Source of the DNA: Ramlibacter tataouinensis
Lineage (GTDB): Bacteria; Pseudomonadota; Gammaproteobacteria; Burkholderiales; Burkholderiaceae_C
NCBI GenBank assembly: GCA_002427815.1
Contig: DIZF01000062.1
Coordinates: forward strand, 145,696-209,695
DNA length: 64,000 nucleotides
Direction: 5' to 3'
Positions 12,296 to 22,953 of this stretch are shown here, one piece after another (the stretch's first letter is position 1; each line of letters opens with the position of its first letter). Made by a program: the position numbers and the translations under genes. The notes under the pieces were generated by a model. The model saw only the letters and a program-made list of their open reading frames with translations. It was not told the DNA's origin and did not search any database.

Positions 12296-13425
12296 AATTC
12301 CTCTACCCGCCGGGCCGGATAGCTGTCCCAGGCCTGGCATCCCGGGCAGTGCCAGAAGTGCTGCTTGGCCTCGAAACCGCAGGCAGCGCAGCGGTACCGT
12401 GTCAACGGCTTCGCCGCATGGTCCAGCGCCTTTTGCACCGGCGAATGGAACTGCTCGTGCTCCAGCTTTTCCCCGGCCAGCCACTTGGCGGCCGCCACCA
12501 GCGACGGCTCCCGTGCCAGGTGCTTGACGTACCAGTCGCGGGCCACGGCCCGGTCGGGCTCGAGCGCGACGATGCCCTCCAGGACGTCCAGTGAGGGCGA
12601 CAGCTCGTAGCTGGTGTGCAGGATTTCCAGCGCCTGGGACTGCTGACCGGCGGCCACTGCGGCTTCGGTCAGGGGCTTGGCGATCAAGGGGATGGCCACC
12701 GGGGCGGAGTGGGCCACACGCGACAGTGTCTTGAAAGCGGCGGCCGAGTCGCCGGCGCGTCGCTGCAGCGCGGCCAGGTCGAGACCGGGCCGCGCCGCCT
12801 CGGGCGCGGCCTTCATGGCCTGGCGCAGCAATTGTTCGGCCTGCGCCGGGTCCGCACTGACCGCCTGCTCGCACAGATAGTGGGCCTGCCGACCGCTGAA
12901 ACTGCCCTGGCCGGAGGCGTCGAGCTTTTCCGCGACTTCAGTGGCCTGGGCCCAATCGCGCGTGCGCTCGTAGATCGCCAGCAGGGCCGTCAGGGCCTGG
13001 CCTTCGAATGCCGTGCCTTCGAGCTTGCGCAGCGCTTCCTCGGCCCGGTCCAGCAGGCCGGCCTTGAGATAGTCCAGCGCCAGGGCGTGCTGGGCGCGAT
13101 GGCGGTCGGCACGGCTCAAGTCCCCCCGCGACAGGAGGTGCTCGTGGACGCGCACCGCGCGCTCGTACTCGCCGCGGCGCCGGAACAGGTTGCCCAAGGC
13201 AAAGTGCAGTTCGGAGGTGTCGGGGTCTTTTTGCACGGCCTCGATGAACGCGTCGATGGCCTGGTCCTGCTGCTCGTTGAGCAGGAAATTCAGCCCCCGG
13301 AAGTAGGCCTTGGGCGCCTGGCGGTTCTCGATGCGCAGCTGGCGCAGGTCCAGGCGCGAGGCCAGCCAACCCAGCACGAAGACGATCGGCAGGCCCCACA
13401 GGACCCAGCTGAGGTCAAAGTCCAT
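12292..13425 (-). CDS. lapB: Lipopolysaccharide assembly protein LapB (YciM)
   Basis: This membrane-anchored TPR protein, in E. coli, directs LpxC to FtsH for degradation and so balances lipopolysaccharide with phospholipid synthesis. It has 377 residues. A single N-terminal anchor (LWGLPIVFVLGWLASRL) is followed by TPR repeats (YFRGLNFLLNEQQDQAIDAFIEA, LHFALGNLFRRRGEYERAV and others). A C-terminal rubredoxin-like metal module (CAACGF and HCPGC) ends the chain. It overlaps lapA upstream by 11 bp and hldE downstream by 4 bp, which links lipopolysaccharide control to heptose supply. Confidence 0.94.
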   Translation of the reverse strand: MDFDLSWVLWGLPIVFVLGWLASRLDLRQLRIENRQAPKAYFRGLNFLLNEQQDQAIDAFIEAVQKDPDTSELHFALGNLFRRRGEYERAVRVHEHLLSRGDLSRADRHRAQHALALDYLKAGLLDRAEEALRKLEGTAFEGQALTALLAIYERTRDWAQATEVAEKLDASGQGSFSGRQAHYLCEQAVSADPAQAEQLLRQAMKAAPEAARPGLDLAALQRRAGDSAAAFKTLSRVAHSAPVAIPLIAKPLTEAAVAAGQQSQALEILHTSYELSPSLDVLEGIVALEPDRAVARDWYVKHLAREPSLVAAAKWLAGEKLEHEQFHSPVQKALDHAAKPLTRYRCAACGFEAKQHFWHCPGCQAWDSYPARRVEEL

Positions 13426-13699
13426 GGTTCGAGGTCGTGTCCGGCGCGCCGGCGGCCGGCACGCTCATTCCCTGGTGCGACCGCCGTGCCGCCATGCGGT
13501 GCTTCCACCAGCGCGGCACCATGCCCAGGGCTCCCACCACCAGTCCCAGCGCGAACGCGGCCAGGACCACCAGCACCAGCGGCGCGCGCCACAGTGTGCC
13601 GAAGAAGAAATGCACCGTCGCATCCTGCTGGTTGTTCAGCGCGAAAGCGAACAGGGTAAAAAAAATGGCTGCCTTGAGCAGCCACATGAGGTATTTCAA
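13415..13699 (-). CDS. lapA: LapA-domain (DUF1049) inner-membrane protein
   Basis: This 94-residue protein has two membrane helices: MWLLKAAIFFTLFAFALNNQ, then LVLVVLAAFALGLVVGALGMVP. The intervening segment TVHFFFGTLW is typical of LapA. LapA works with LapB in envelope assembly. The start is the ATG at 13699; it follows ihfB by 36 bp and overlaps lapB by 11 bp. The C-terminal ~30 residues are a basic cytoplasmic tail. Confidence 0.9.
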   Translation of the reverse strand: MKYLMWLLKAAIFFTLFAFALNNQQDATVHFFFGTLWRAPLVLVVLAAFALGLVVGALGMVPRWWKHRMAARRSHQGMSVPAAGAPDTTSNHGL

Positions 13700-13735
13700 T
13701 CCGACCTTCCTCAGTGGGAAGGATGATTCTAGCGA

Positions 13736-14047
13736 CTAGCCTTTGGCTCGTGCCTCGATCTGCGCGGTGCGCTCGTCCACCGCCTCGCGCAGCGCCTTGC
13801 CCGGCTTGAAGTGGGGCACGCGCTTCTCGGGGATCTGGACGCTCTCGCCCGAGCGCGGATTGCGGCCCAGGCGCGGCGGCCGGCGGTTGATCGAAAAGCT
13901 GCCGAAACCACGGATCTCGATGCGGTGTCCGCGCACCAGCGCTTCGCTCATCGCGTCAAGAATGGTCTTGACGGCGTATTCCGCGTCGCGATGGGTAAGC
14001 TGGCCGAAACGGGCGGCCAGTTCTTCGACAAGATCGCTTCGAGTCAT
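13736..14047 (-). CDS. ihfB: Integration host factor beta subunit
   Basis: This DNA-bending nucleoid protein pairs with IhfA. It has 103 residues when started at ATG 14047 (MTRSDLVEELAARF), the conserved IhfB N-terminus; upstream in-frame codons are not needed. The intercalating beta-arm is present as NRRPPRLGRNPRSGESVQIP, and VPHFKPGKALREAV follows. It lies 50 bp after rpsA and 36 bp before lapA, the usual beta-proteobacterial order. Confidence 0.95.
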   Translation of the reverse strand: MTRSDLVEELAARFGQLTHRDAEYAVKTILDAMSEALVRGHRIEIRGFGSFSINRRPPRLGRNPRSGESVQIPEKRVPHFKPGKALREAVDERTAQIEARAKG

Positions 14048-14097
14048 AAAGCACAAGGACGCGAGTAGGACGAAGTCCTACCGCGTTCTCACCTTGT

Positions 14098-15783
<1,686 letters not shown>

Positions 15784-15972
15784 TCGGTTTCCTTGCACGT
15801 CGCACAGGTTTCCATCCGCATAGGCAATATCGCGAGCGGCTGTTTCTAGGTCTGGGACGGCGACTGGTTGCGGCTGGGGCCGCGGGTTACGTTGTTGAAC
15901 CACACTGCCTGTGCGCTGTCGCGCGAGAGGGGCGGTGCGGGCCGGGTCGACGTCAGGCCCCTGGCCTTGGCG

Positions 15973-17976
15973 TCATGCAACTTTCCGGCCGGAGCCGAAG
16001 GGCTGCTTGTCGTCCCACCACCGAAGCACACGCGCCACCGATTCTTCAATCGACAGGCTCGAGTTATCCAGCAGGAGGGCATCTTCGGCCGGCTTGAGCG
16101 GCGCAACGGCACGGGAGGAATCCCTGGCGTCACGCGCTTCCAGGTCTGCGCGAAGACTGTCAATTGTAACGGAATTCCCCTTTGAAATCAACTGCTTATG
16201 CCGGCGCTCGGCACGCTGGCCGGCACTCGCCGTGAGGTAGACCTTCAGGTGGGCGTCGGGGAAGATCACGGTGCCCATGTCCCGGCCGTCGGCCACCAGG
16301 CCGGGCAGCCGCCGAAAGCCCTGCTGCAGGGCCACCAGGGCGGTGCGGACCGCGGGCAGCGCCGAAACCCTGGAAGCGTTCATGCCCGCCTCCTCGGTGC
16401 GGATCGCCTCCGTGACGTCGAGTTCGCCCAGCAGCACCTGGTCGCCCAGGAAGCGCACCGGCAGTGTTTCAGCCAGTTTGCCGATGCGGTGCTCGTGCGC
16501 ACTGTCCAATTCCAGTCCGGCCCGTATCGCGGCCAGGGCGGCGATACGGTACAGCGCGCCGGAGTCCAGGTAGTGGTAGCCCAGCTGGCGCGCGACCTCC
16601 GACGCCAGTGTTCCCTTGCCCGAGGCCGTCGGGCCATCGATGCAGATCACGGGAATGCGCGGCGGCGCCGTGCGCACCACCGAGAACAGTGCCTCGAAGT
16701 AATCCGGGAAGGTCTTGGCCACGCAGGCCGGATCCTGGATCCGCACCGGCACGCCATCCGGGTTGAAGGCGGCCAGCGAAAAGCACATGGCGACGCGGTG
16801 GTCGTCGTAAGTCCGGATGCTCGCCGCCTGCCATTGCCGCGGCGGGGTGATCGCGATGAAGTCCGGCCCTTCGTCCACGGCGGCGCCGAGCTTGCGCAGC
16901 TCGGTGGCCATGGCCGCCAGCCGGTCGGTTTCCTTGACGCGCCAGCTGGCGATATTGCGCAGCTTGCTGGGCCCGTCCGCATACAAGGCCAGTATCGCCA
17001 GGGTCATGGCCGCGTCCGGGATGTGGTTGCAGTCCAGGTCGACGGCGCGCAGCGGCCAGGCGCCGCGCGAAACCTCCACCCAGTTCGGACCGCCCCGCAC
17101 ATGGGCGCCCATCTGCCGCACGGCATCGATGAAGCGGATGTCGCCCTGAATGGAATCCTCGCCCACGCCGCTGATCCGCACGGGATTCCCCGGTTCGGCC
17201 GCGATCACCCCGAGCGCGATGAAATAGCTGGCCGACGAGGCGTCGGCTTCCACCTGGAGGTCTCCCGGCGACTGGTAGCGGCTGCCGGCCGGAATCGTGA
17301 AGCGCTGCCAGCCGTCCCGCGCCACGCGGATGCCGAACTGCTGCAGCATGTTCAGCGTGATCTCGATGTAGGGCTTGGAGATCAGCTCGCCCACCACCTC
17401 GATCACGATGTCCTGCCGGGATACCAGCGGCAGCGCCATCAGCAAGGCGGTGAGGAACTGGCTGGAAACGTCGCCGCGCACCCGGATCGGGGCGTCGAGC
17501 CGAAGCTGCGGCCGGCCGATGCGCAGCGGCGGGTAGCCCGCCACGCCGAGATAATGGATGTCGCAGCCCAGTTGCCGCAAGGCATCGACCAGGTCGCCGA
17601 TCGGCCGCTCGTGCATGCGGGCGACGCCGCTTAACTCGAACTCGCCGCCGATCACCGCGAGCGCGGCCGTCAGCGGTCGCATGGCCGTTCCGGCATTGCC
17701 CAGGAACAGCCTGGCGCGGCCCGCCGGCGGCCGGCCCCCCAGCCCCGTGATTTCAATCGTGGTCCCACTGTGCCTGACGCCGCACCCCAGGGCCCGCAAG
17801 GCGTCCAGCATGACGCGGGTGTCATCGGAATCGAGCAGGTCGTGCAGGCGGGTGGTGCCGCCGCTCAGCGCCGCCAGCAGCAGGACCCGGTTGGAGATGC
17901 TTTTCGAGCCGGGCAGGCGCACTGTTCCCGCGGCGCCGTCCAGCGGCGGAATGTCCAGGAAACCGGTCGCGAACAT
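15973..17976 (-). CDS. aroA: Bifunctional EPSP synthase / cytidylate kinase (AroA-Cmk fusion)
   Basis: Two enzymes lie in one frame of 667 residues. Residues 1 to ~440 are 3-phosphoshikimate 1-carboxyvinyltransferase (shikimate pathway), with LPGSKSISNRVLLLAAL, the NAGTAMRPLTAAL loop and the DDHRVAMCFSLAAF segment. Residues ~443-667 are cytidylate kinase, which makes CDP/dCDP, with P-loop DGPTASGKGTLASEVARQLG near 447, YLDSGALYR, and VADGRDMGTVIFPDAHLKVYL. The usual separate aroA and cmk sit adjacent in this block, so loss of the intervening stop is the simple explanation. The linker is short (RTAPPRIPVICI). rpsA follows after 189 bp. Confidence 0.95.
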   Translation of the reverse strand: MFATGFLDIPPLDGAAGTVRLPGSKSISNRVLLLAALSGGTTRLHDLLDSDDTRVMLDALRALGCGVRHSGTTIEITGLGGRPPAGRARLFLGNAGTAMRPLTAALAVIGGEFELSGVARMHERPIGDLVDALRQLGCDIHYLGVAGYPPLRIGRPQLRLDAPIRVRGDVSSQFLTALLMALPLVSRQDIVIEVVGELISKPYIEITLNMLQQFGIRVARDGWQRFTIPAGSRYQSPGDLQVEADASSASYFIALGVIAAEPGNPVRISGVGEDSIQGDIRFIDAVRQMGAHVRGGPNWVEVSRGAWPLRAVDLDCNHIPDAAMTLAILALYADGPSKLRNIASWRVKETDRLAAMATELRKLGAAVDEGPDFIAITPPRQWQAASIRTYDDHRVAMCFSLAAFNPDGVPVRIQDPACVAKTFPDYFEALFSVVRTAPPRIPVICIDGPTASGKGTLASEVARQLGYHYLDSGALYRIAALAAIRAGLELDSAHEHRIGKLAETLPVRFLGDQVLLGELDVTEAIRTEEAGMNASRVSALPAVRTALVALQQGFRRLPGLVADGRDMGTVIFPDAHLKVYLTASAGQRAERRHKQLISKGNSVTIDSLRADLEARDARDSSRAVAPLKPAEDALLLDNSSLSIEESVARVLRWWDDKQPFGSGRKVA

Positions 17977-18040
17977 CAGCTCTCCGCAGGGGCGGCGGCC
18001 ATCTGACCGTGCGACGCTGCGATCCGCATCCGATGCCTCG

Positions 18041-18913
18041 TCATTTCCGGGTCGGCCCCATGCGCCAGTTGGTCCGGGTCTCGCTGGCCTGCTCGATCAG
18101 GACTTCCAGAGCGTCGCCGTCGCTGTTCTCGATCATCGCTTCCATGGCCTGCAACGTGTCCTTGAACAGTTTCGACTGGGCCAGCAACTCGTTGCGGTTG
18201 GCCAGCAGGATGTCGCGCCACACCTTCGGATCGCTGGCGGCGATGCGGGTGAAGTCGCGAAACCCCGGGCCGGCCAGGGTGAGGAAATCCAGGCCCTGTT
18301 CCTGCGTCGCGATGGCGTTGATGAGCGCGAAGGCGATCAGATGGGGCAGGTGGCTGACCGCCGCGAAAGCAGCGTCATGCGCGTCGGGCGTCATCCGCAT
18401 CACCCTGCAGCCCAGAGCGCCCCACAGTTGCACCGCGTTTTCCAGCTGAATGGGATTCGTGCGATCGATCGGCGTGAGGATGACCTGCTTGTCGACGTAG
18501 AGATCGGCGTCGGCATGCTCCACGCCGGACACCTCCTTGCCCGTGACCGGATGGCAGGGAACGAAAGAGCCGATGTGGTCGCGCAGCACCCGGCGGGCAG
18601 CATCGATCACGTCGCGCTTGGTCGACCCCACGTCCATGATCAGCATCTTGTCGGTGACCAGGTGCCTGATCGCCTTCAGGGTGGCCTCTGTGGCAGCGAC
18701 CGGCACCGCCAGCAGCACGACGTCGGCACCGGCAACCGCCAGCAGGGCCGATGGCGCTTCCACATCGATCACGCCCATCTGACGGGCGCGTTCGGTCGTG
18801 GAGGGCGACTTGCTGTAGCCGACGACCCGTTTCACGAGGCCCGCGCGCTTGAGCGCGAGTGCGAACGATCCGCCCATCAGGCCGCAGCCGATCAGACCAA
18901 GCTGCTCAAACAT
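18041..18913 (-). CDS. tyrA: Prephenate dehydrogenase
   Basis: This enzyme oxidatively decarboxylates prephenate to 4-hydroxyphenylpyruvate for tyrosine. It has 290 residues from ATG 18913 (MFEQLGLIGCGLMGGSFALA), which contains the GxGxxG NAD site. The catalytic histidine region reads FVPCHPVTGKEVSGVEHAD, and later SHLPHLIAFALINAI is typical of TyrA. It lies 64 bp before aroA::cmk and 93 bp after pheA, in the aromatic-amino-acid order of this block. No chorismate mutase or ACT domain is fused to it. Confidence 0.93.
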   Translation of the reverse strand: MFEQLGLIGCGLMGGSFALALKRAGLVKRVVGYSKSPSTTERARQMGVIDVEAPSALLAVAGADVVLLAVPVAATEATLKAIRHLVTDKMLIMDVGSTKRDVIDAARRVLRDHIGSFVPCHPVTGKEVSGVEHADADLYVDKQVILTPIDRTNPIQLENAVQLWGALGCRVMRMTPDAHDAAFAAVSHLPHLIAFALINAIATQEQGLDFLTLAGPGFRDFTRIAASDPKVWRDILLANRNELLAQSKLFKDTLQAMEAMIENSDGDALEVLIEQASETRTNWRMGPTRK

Positions 18914-19006
18914 GTGTGACCAGGAATGTTGGGCGCCCCCGGGCCACGGCAAGCCGCGTGGGCCGCTGGTGGCGCGCAGGAAAAATTGAAAAATGCGGGG
19001 GCCACA

Positions 19007-20089
19007 TCAGTCGCCTACCGGATAAGTGCCGAGCACCTTGTAGAAGGCGCACAGCGATTGCAGATCCTTCAGCGCCGCCGCCACGTGCGGTTGCGAGGGG
19101 TGCCCCTCGACGTCGATATAGAAATAATATTCCCACTGACCCGAGCGGGCCGGGCGCGACTCGAAGCGCGTCATGGACACCCCGTGGCGCTTGAGCGGCA
19201 CCAGGATGTCGTGAACCGCGCCCGGCCGGTTGGGCACCGAGACCACCAGGCTCACGCAATCCTTGCCCGAAGCCTGCGGCGCTTCGAGCACCTGCGGCAG
19301 GCAGACGACGGCGAAGCGGGTGCGGTTGAAGGGATCGTCCTGGATCGCATGCGCGGCCACATGCAGGCCGAACGCGGTGCCGGCCCGCTCGCTGGCGATG
19401 GCCGCCCACGCCGGGTGTGTGGCCGCCAGCCGGGCCCCTTCGGCATTGCTCGGCACGGCGCGGCGCTCCGCCTTGGGCAGGTGCTTGTTCAGCCAGCTCT
19501 GGCATTGCGCGAGCGCCTGGGGATGCGCCAGCACCACCTCGATGCCTTCGGGCGAGTTGGACTGGCGCAGCAGATGATGGCGCACCAGCAGGCTGATTTC
19601 GCCGACGATGTGCAGCGGGGACTGCAGCAGCAGATCGAGCGACCGCGTGACCACACCCTCGCTGTTGTTTTCCACCGGTACCACTCCGAAGCCGGCGGTT
19701 CCCGCTGTCGCGGCATGGAACACCTCGTCGAAGCTCACGCAGGGCACATGCTCGATGCTCGATCCGAAGAACTGGACGGCGGCCTGCTCGCTGAATGTCC
19801 CGGCCGGGCCCAGGTAGGCCACGCGCTGAGGCGCCTCCAGCGCGCGGCAGGCCGACATGATCTCGCGCCAGATGGTGGCGACGCTGGCGTTCTTCAGCGG
19901 GCCGGGGTTGGTGTCCTGCAGGCCGTTGATGACCTGGGCTTCGCGTTCGGGCCGGAACACGGGTGAGCCCTCGGCGCGTTTGATCTCGCCCACCTCATTG
20001 GCCAGCGCAGCGCGCCGGTTCAGCAGTTCCAGGAGCTCGCGATCGACGGCGTCGATTTCAATGCGCAGCCGGGTCAAGTCCTGGCTCAT
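19007..20089 (-). CDS. pheA: Bifunctional chorismate mutase / prephenate dehydratase (P-protein)
   Basis: This enzyme makes phenylpyruvate from chorismate in two steps. It has 360 residues. The AroQ chorismate mutase domain is residues ~1-90 (LRIEIDAVDRELLELLNRRA). Prephenate dehydratase runs from ~92 to ~270 (YLGPAGTFSEQAAVQFFG; VVPVENNSEGVVTRSLDLL with catalytic Thr; NRTRFAVV). The C-terminal ACT domain near 280-355 has the phenylalanine-binding ESRP motif, giving feedback control. The start codon overlaps the gyrA stop by 1 nt. The serC gene commonly found between gyrA and pheA is absent. Confidence 0.95.
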   Translation of the reverse strand: MSQDLTRLRIEIDAVDRELLELLNRRAALANEVGEIKRAEGSPVFRPEREAQVINGLQDTNPGPLKNASVATIWREIMSACRALEAPQRVAYLGPAGTFSEQAAVQFFGSSIEHVPCVSFDEVFHAATAGTAGFGVVPVENNSEGVVTRSLDLLLQSPLHIVGEISLLVRHHLLRQSNSPEGIEVVLAHPQALAQCQSWLNKHLPKAERRAVPSNAEGARLAATHPAWAAIASERAGTAFGLHVAAHAIQDDPFNRTRFAVVCLPQVLEAPQASGKDCVSLVVSVPNRPGAVHDILVPLKRHGVSMTRFESRPARSGQWEYYFYIDVEGHPSQPHVAAALKDLQSLCAFYKVLGTYPVGD

Positions 20090-22725
20090 CAGCCCTGGCC
20101 CTCGGGACCCGCGGCTTCGGCGGCGTCGCCTTCAGCCGGGTTGGCGTCGTTTTCCACGATCCGTTGCAGCCCGCTGAGTTTGGAGCCTTCGTCCAGGCCG
20201 ATCAGCGTCACCCCCTGGGTGGCCCGGCCGAGCTCGCGTATTTCGCTGACCCGGGTGCGCACCAGCACGCCCTTGTCGGTGATCAGCATGATCTCGTCGT
20301 CGGCATGCACCAGGGTGGCGGCGACGACCTTGCCGTTGCGCTCGCTCTGCTGGATGGCGATCATGCCCTTGGTGCCACGGCCATGGCGCGTGTATTCGGA
20401 GATCGGCGTGCGCTTGCCGTAGCCGTTCACCGTCGCGGTCAACACGCTCTGCTGCTCGTCCTCGGCCACCAGCATGGCGATCACGCCCTGAACCTCATCG
20501 AGCATCATTCCGCGCACCCCGCGCGTGTTGCGCCCTGTGGGCCGCACATCGTTTTCATCGAAGCGCACGGCCTTGCCGCCGTCGCTGAACAGCATCACAT
20601 CGTGCTTGCCGTCGGTCAGGGCTGCGCCGATCAGGTAGTCGCCCTCGTCCAGGTCCACCGCGATGATGCCGAGCTTGCGCGGATTGCTGAATTCGTCCAG
20701 CGCCGTCTTCTTCACGGTCCCCATCGACGTGCCCATGAATACGTAGTGATCCGCCGGGAAGCTGCGGAACTCGCCCGTCAGCGGCAACACGACATTGATC
20801 TTCTCGCCGTCCTGCAGCGGAAACATGTTGACGATGGGCCGGCCGCGCGATCCGCGCGATCCCGACGGCACTTCCCAGACCTTGAGCCAGTACATGCGGC
20901 CGCGGTTCGAGAAGCACAGGATCCAGTCGTGCGTGTTGGCGATGAAGAGCTGGTCGACCCAGTCGTCTTCCTTGGTGGCGGTGGCCTGCTTGCCCCGCCC
21001 ACCGCGCTTTTGCGCCCGGTATTCGCTCACGGGCTGGCTCTTGATATAGCCGCCGTGCGACAGGGTCACCACCATGTCGGTCGGCGTGATCAGGTCTTCG
21101 GTCGCCAGGTCCTGGGCGTTGTGTTCGATGATGCTGCGGCGCGCGCCGGGCTTGGTCTGGCCGAACTCCAGCTTGAGAGCCGTGAGTTCTTCGCCGATGA
21201 TGGTCGACACCCGTGCCGGGCGGGCCAGGATATCGAGCAGGTCATCGATCTCGGCCATCACATCCTTGTATTCCGCGACGATCTTGTCCTGCTCCAGCCC
21301 GGTCAGGCGTTGCAGGCGCATCTGCAGGATTTCCTGGGCCTGGGTGTCCGACAGACGGTACAGCCCGTCGCCCCCCATGCCGAACTCGCGTTCCAGGCCG
21401 TCGGGGCGATAGTCGTCGGCGTTGATGACCCCGCCGTCGGCGCGCGTGCGTGTCAACATCTCGCGCACCAGCTTGCTGTCCCAGGACCGGCTCATCAGCT
21501 CGGCTTTGGCGACCGGCGGCGTGGGTGCGTTGCGGATGATGGCGATGAATTCGTCGATATTGGCCAGCGCCACCGCCAGCCCCTCCAGCACATGGCCGCG
21601 CTCGCGGGCTTTGCGCAGGGCGAACACCGTGCGGCGGGTGACCACTTCGCGGCGGTGCTGCAGGAAGACCTGGATGAGGTCTTTCAGGGTACACAAACGA
21701 GGCTGCCCGTCGATCAGCGCCACCATGTTGATGCCGAACGTGTCCTGCAGCTGGGTCTGCTTGTACAGATTGTTGAGCACGACCTCCGGCACTTCGCCGC
21801 GCTTGAGTTCTATCACCAGCCGCATGCCGGACTTGTCGCTCTCGTCCTGGATGTGGCTGATGCCCTCGATCTTCTTTTCATTGACCAGCTCGGCCATGCG
21901 CTCCTGGAGCGTCTTCTTGTTCACCTGGTAGGGCAGCTCATCGACGATGATCGCCTGGCGCTGGCCCCGGTCGATATCCTCGAAATGGCACTTGGCCCGC
22001 ATCACCACCTTGCCCCGGCCGGTGCGGTAGCCCTCCTTCACCCCATTGATGCCGTAGATGATCGCGGCCGTCGGAAAATCGGGCGCCGGCACGATTTCCA
22101 TCAACTCATCGATGGTCGCTTCCGGGTTGCGCAGCAGGTGCAGGCAGGCATCCACCACTTCATTGAGGTTGTGCGGAGGGATGTTCGTCGCCATCCCCAC
22201 CGCAATGCCGCCGGACCCGTTGACCAGCAGGTTGGGCAGCCGGCTGGGCAGGACCAGCGGTTCCTTCTCGCTGCCGTCGTAGTTGGGGCCGAAGTCGACG
22301 GTTTCCTTGTCGATGTCGGCCAGCATCTCATGCGCGATCTTGGCCAACCGGATTTCGGTGTAGCGCATGGCCGCCGCGTTGTCGCCGTCCACCGACCCGA
22401 AGTTCCCCTGGCCGTCCACCAGCATGTGGCGCATGGAGAAGTCCTGCGCCATGCGAACGATGGTGTCGTAAACCGACTGGTCGCCGTGCGGGTGGTACTT
22501 GCCGATCACGTCGCCGACGATGCGGGCGGACTTCTTGTAGGGTCGGTTCCAGTCGTTGTTGAGCTCATGCATCGCATACAGCACACGCCGGTGCACCGGC
22601 TTGAGGCCGTCGCGGGCATCCGGCAGAGCGCGCCCCACGATCACGCTCATGGCGTAATCGAGGTAGCTGCGCCGCATCTCCTCTTCCAGACTGATGGGGA
22701 GGGTTTCTTTGGCGAATTGGGTCAT
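20089..22725 (-). CDS. gyrA: DNA gyrase subunit A
   Basis: This is the DNA-cutting subunit of gyrase, with 878 residues. Numbering matches E. coli through the active site: catalytic Tyr122 lies in AAAMRYTEIR. The GyrA box QKRGGRGK is in the C-terminal wrapping domain. In the quinolone-contact region the sequence is HPHGDQSVYDTIV, so position 83 is Gln where E. coli has Ser; Asp87 is kept. It ends with an acidic tail, shares its last base with pheA, and is divergent from ompA. Confidence 0.97.
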   Translation of the reverse strand: MTQFAKETLPISLEEEMRRSYLDYAMSVIVGRALPDARDGLKPVHRRVLYAMHELNNDWNRPYKKSARIVGDVIGKYHPHGDQSVYDTIVRMAQDFSMRHMLVDGQGNFGSVDGDNAAAMRYTEIRLAKIAHEMLADIDKETVDFGPNYDGSEKEPLVLPSRLPNLLVNGSGGIAVGMATNIPPHNLNEVVDACLHLLRNPEATIDELMEIVPAPDFPTAAIIYGINGVKEGYRTGRGKVVMRAKCHFEDIDRGQRQAIIVDELPYQVNKKTLQERMAELVNEKKIEGISHIQDESDKSGMRLVIELKRGEVPEVVLNNLYKQTQLQDTFGINMVALIDGQPRLCTLKDLIQVFLQHRREVVTRRTVFALRKARERGHVLEGLAVALANIDEFIAIIRNAPTPPVAKAELMSRSWDSKLVREMLTRTRADGGVINADDYRPDGLEREFGMGGDGLYRLSDTQAQEILQMRLQRLTGLEQDKIVAEYKDVMAEIDDLLDILARPARVSTIIGEELTALKLEFGQTKPGARRSIIEHNAQDLATEDLITPTDMVVTLSHGGYIKSQPVSEYRAQKRGGRGKQATATKEDDWVDQLFIANTHDWILCFSNRGRMYWLKVWEVPSGSRGSRGRPIVNMFPLQDGEKINVVLPLTGEFRSFPADHYVFMGTSMGTVKKTALDEFSNPRKLGIIAVDLDEGDYLIGAALTDGKHDVMLFSDGGKAVRFDENDVRPTGRNTRGVRGMMLDEVQGVIAMLVAEDEQQSVLTATVNGYGKRTPISEYTRHGRGTKGMIAIQQSERNGKVVAATLVHADDEIMLITDKGVLVRTRVSEIRELGRATQGVTLIGLDEGSKLSGLQRIVENDANPAEGDAAEAAGPEGQG

Positions 22726-22843
22726 TTAGAAGGTGGAACGCGGCGCGGAGCCCTCGATTTTACGTTGAAGGCGCTCTTGTCGCGAACGGGCAACAGAACT
22801 CGGGAATGAGGTTTTGTCCTACGTGGTTGAGTCGGCCAATTCG

Positions 22844-22871
22844 TTGATTGTGTAAGGACGTGTGGCACAAT
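22844..22871 (+). promoter_or_regulatory. Candidate ompA promoter and leader hairpin
   Basis: TTGATT (22844-22849) and CACAAT (22866-22871), separated by 16 bp, are each 4 of 6 matches to the sigma-70 boxes. They lie ~80 bp before the ompA ATG in the gyrA-ompA gap. A small hairpin CGCAGC/GCTGCG (22916-22930) followed by GCTTTTT sits in the predicted leader and could tune read-through. This is a position-based guess. Confidence 0.35.
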
Positions 22872-22953
22872 AAGTTTGACGCTTTTGGTGATGGTCACCT
22901 TAAACGTAGTGTTTACGCAGCGCGGCTGCGGCTTTTTCCCCAAGAGGAGAACC

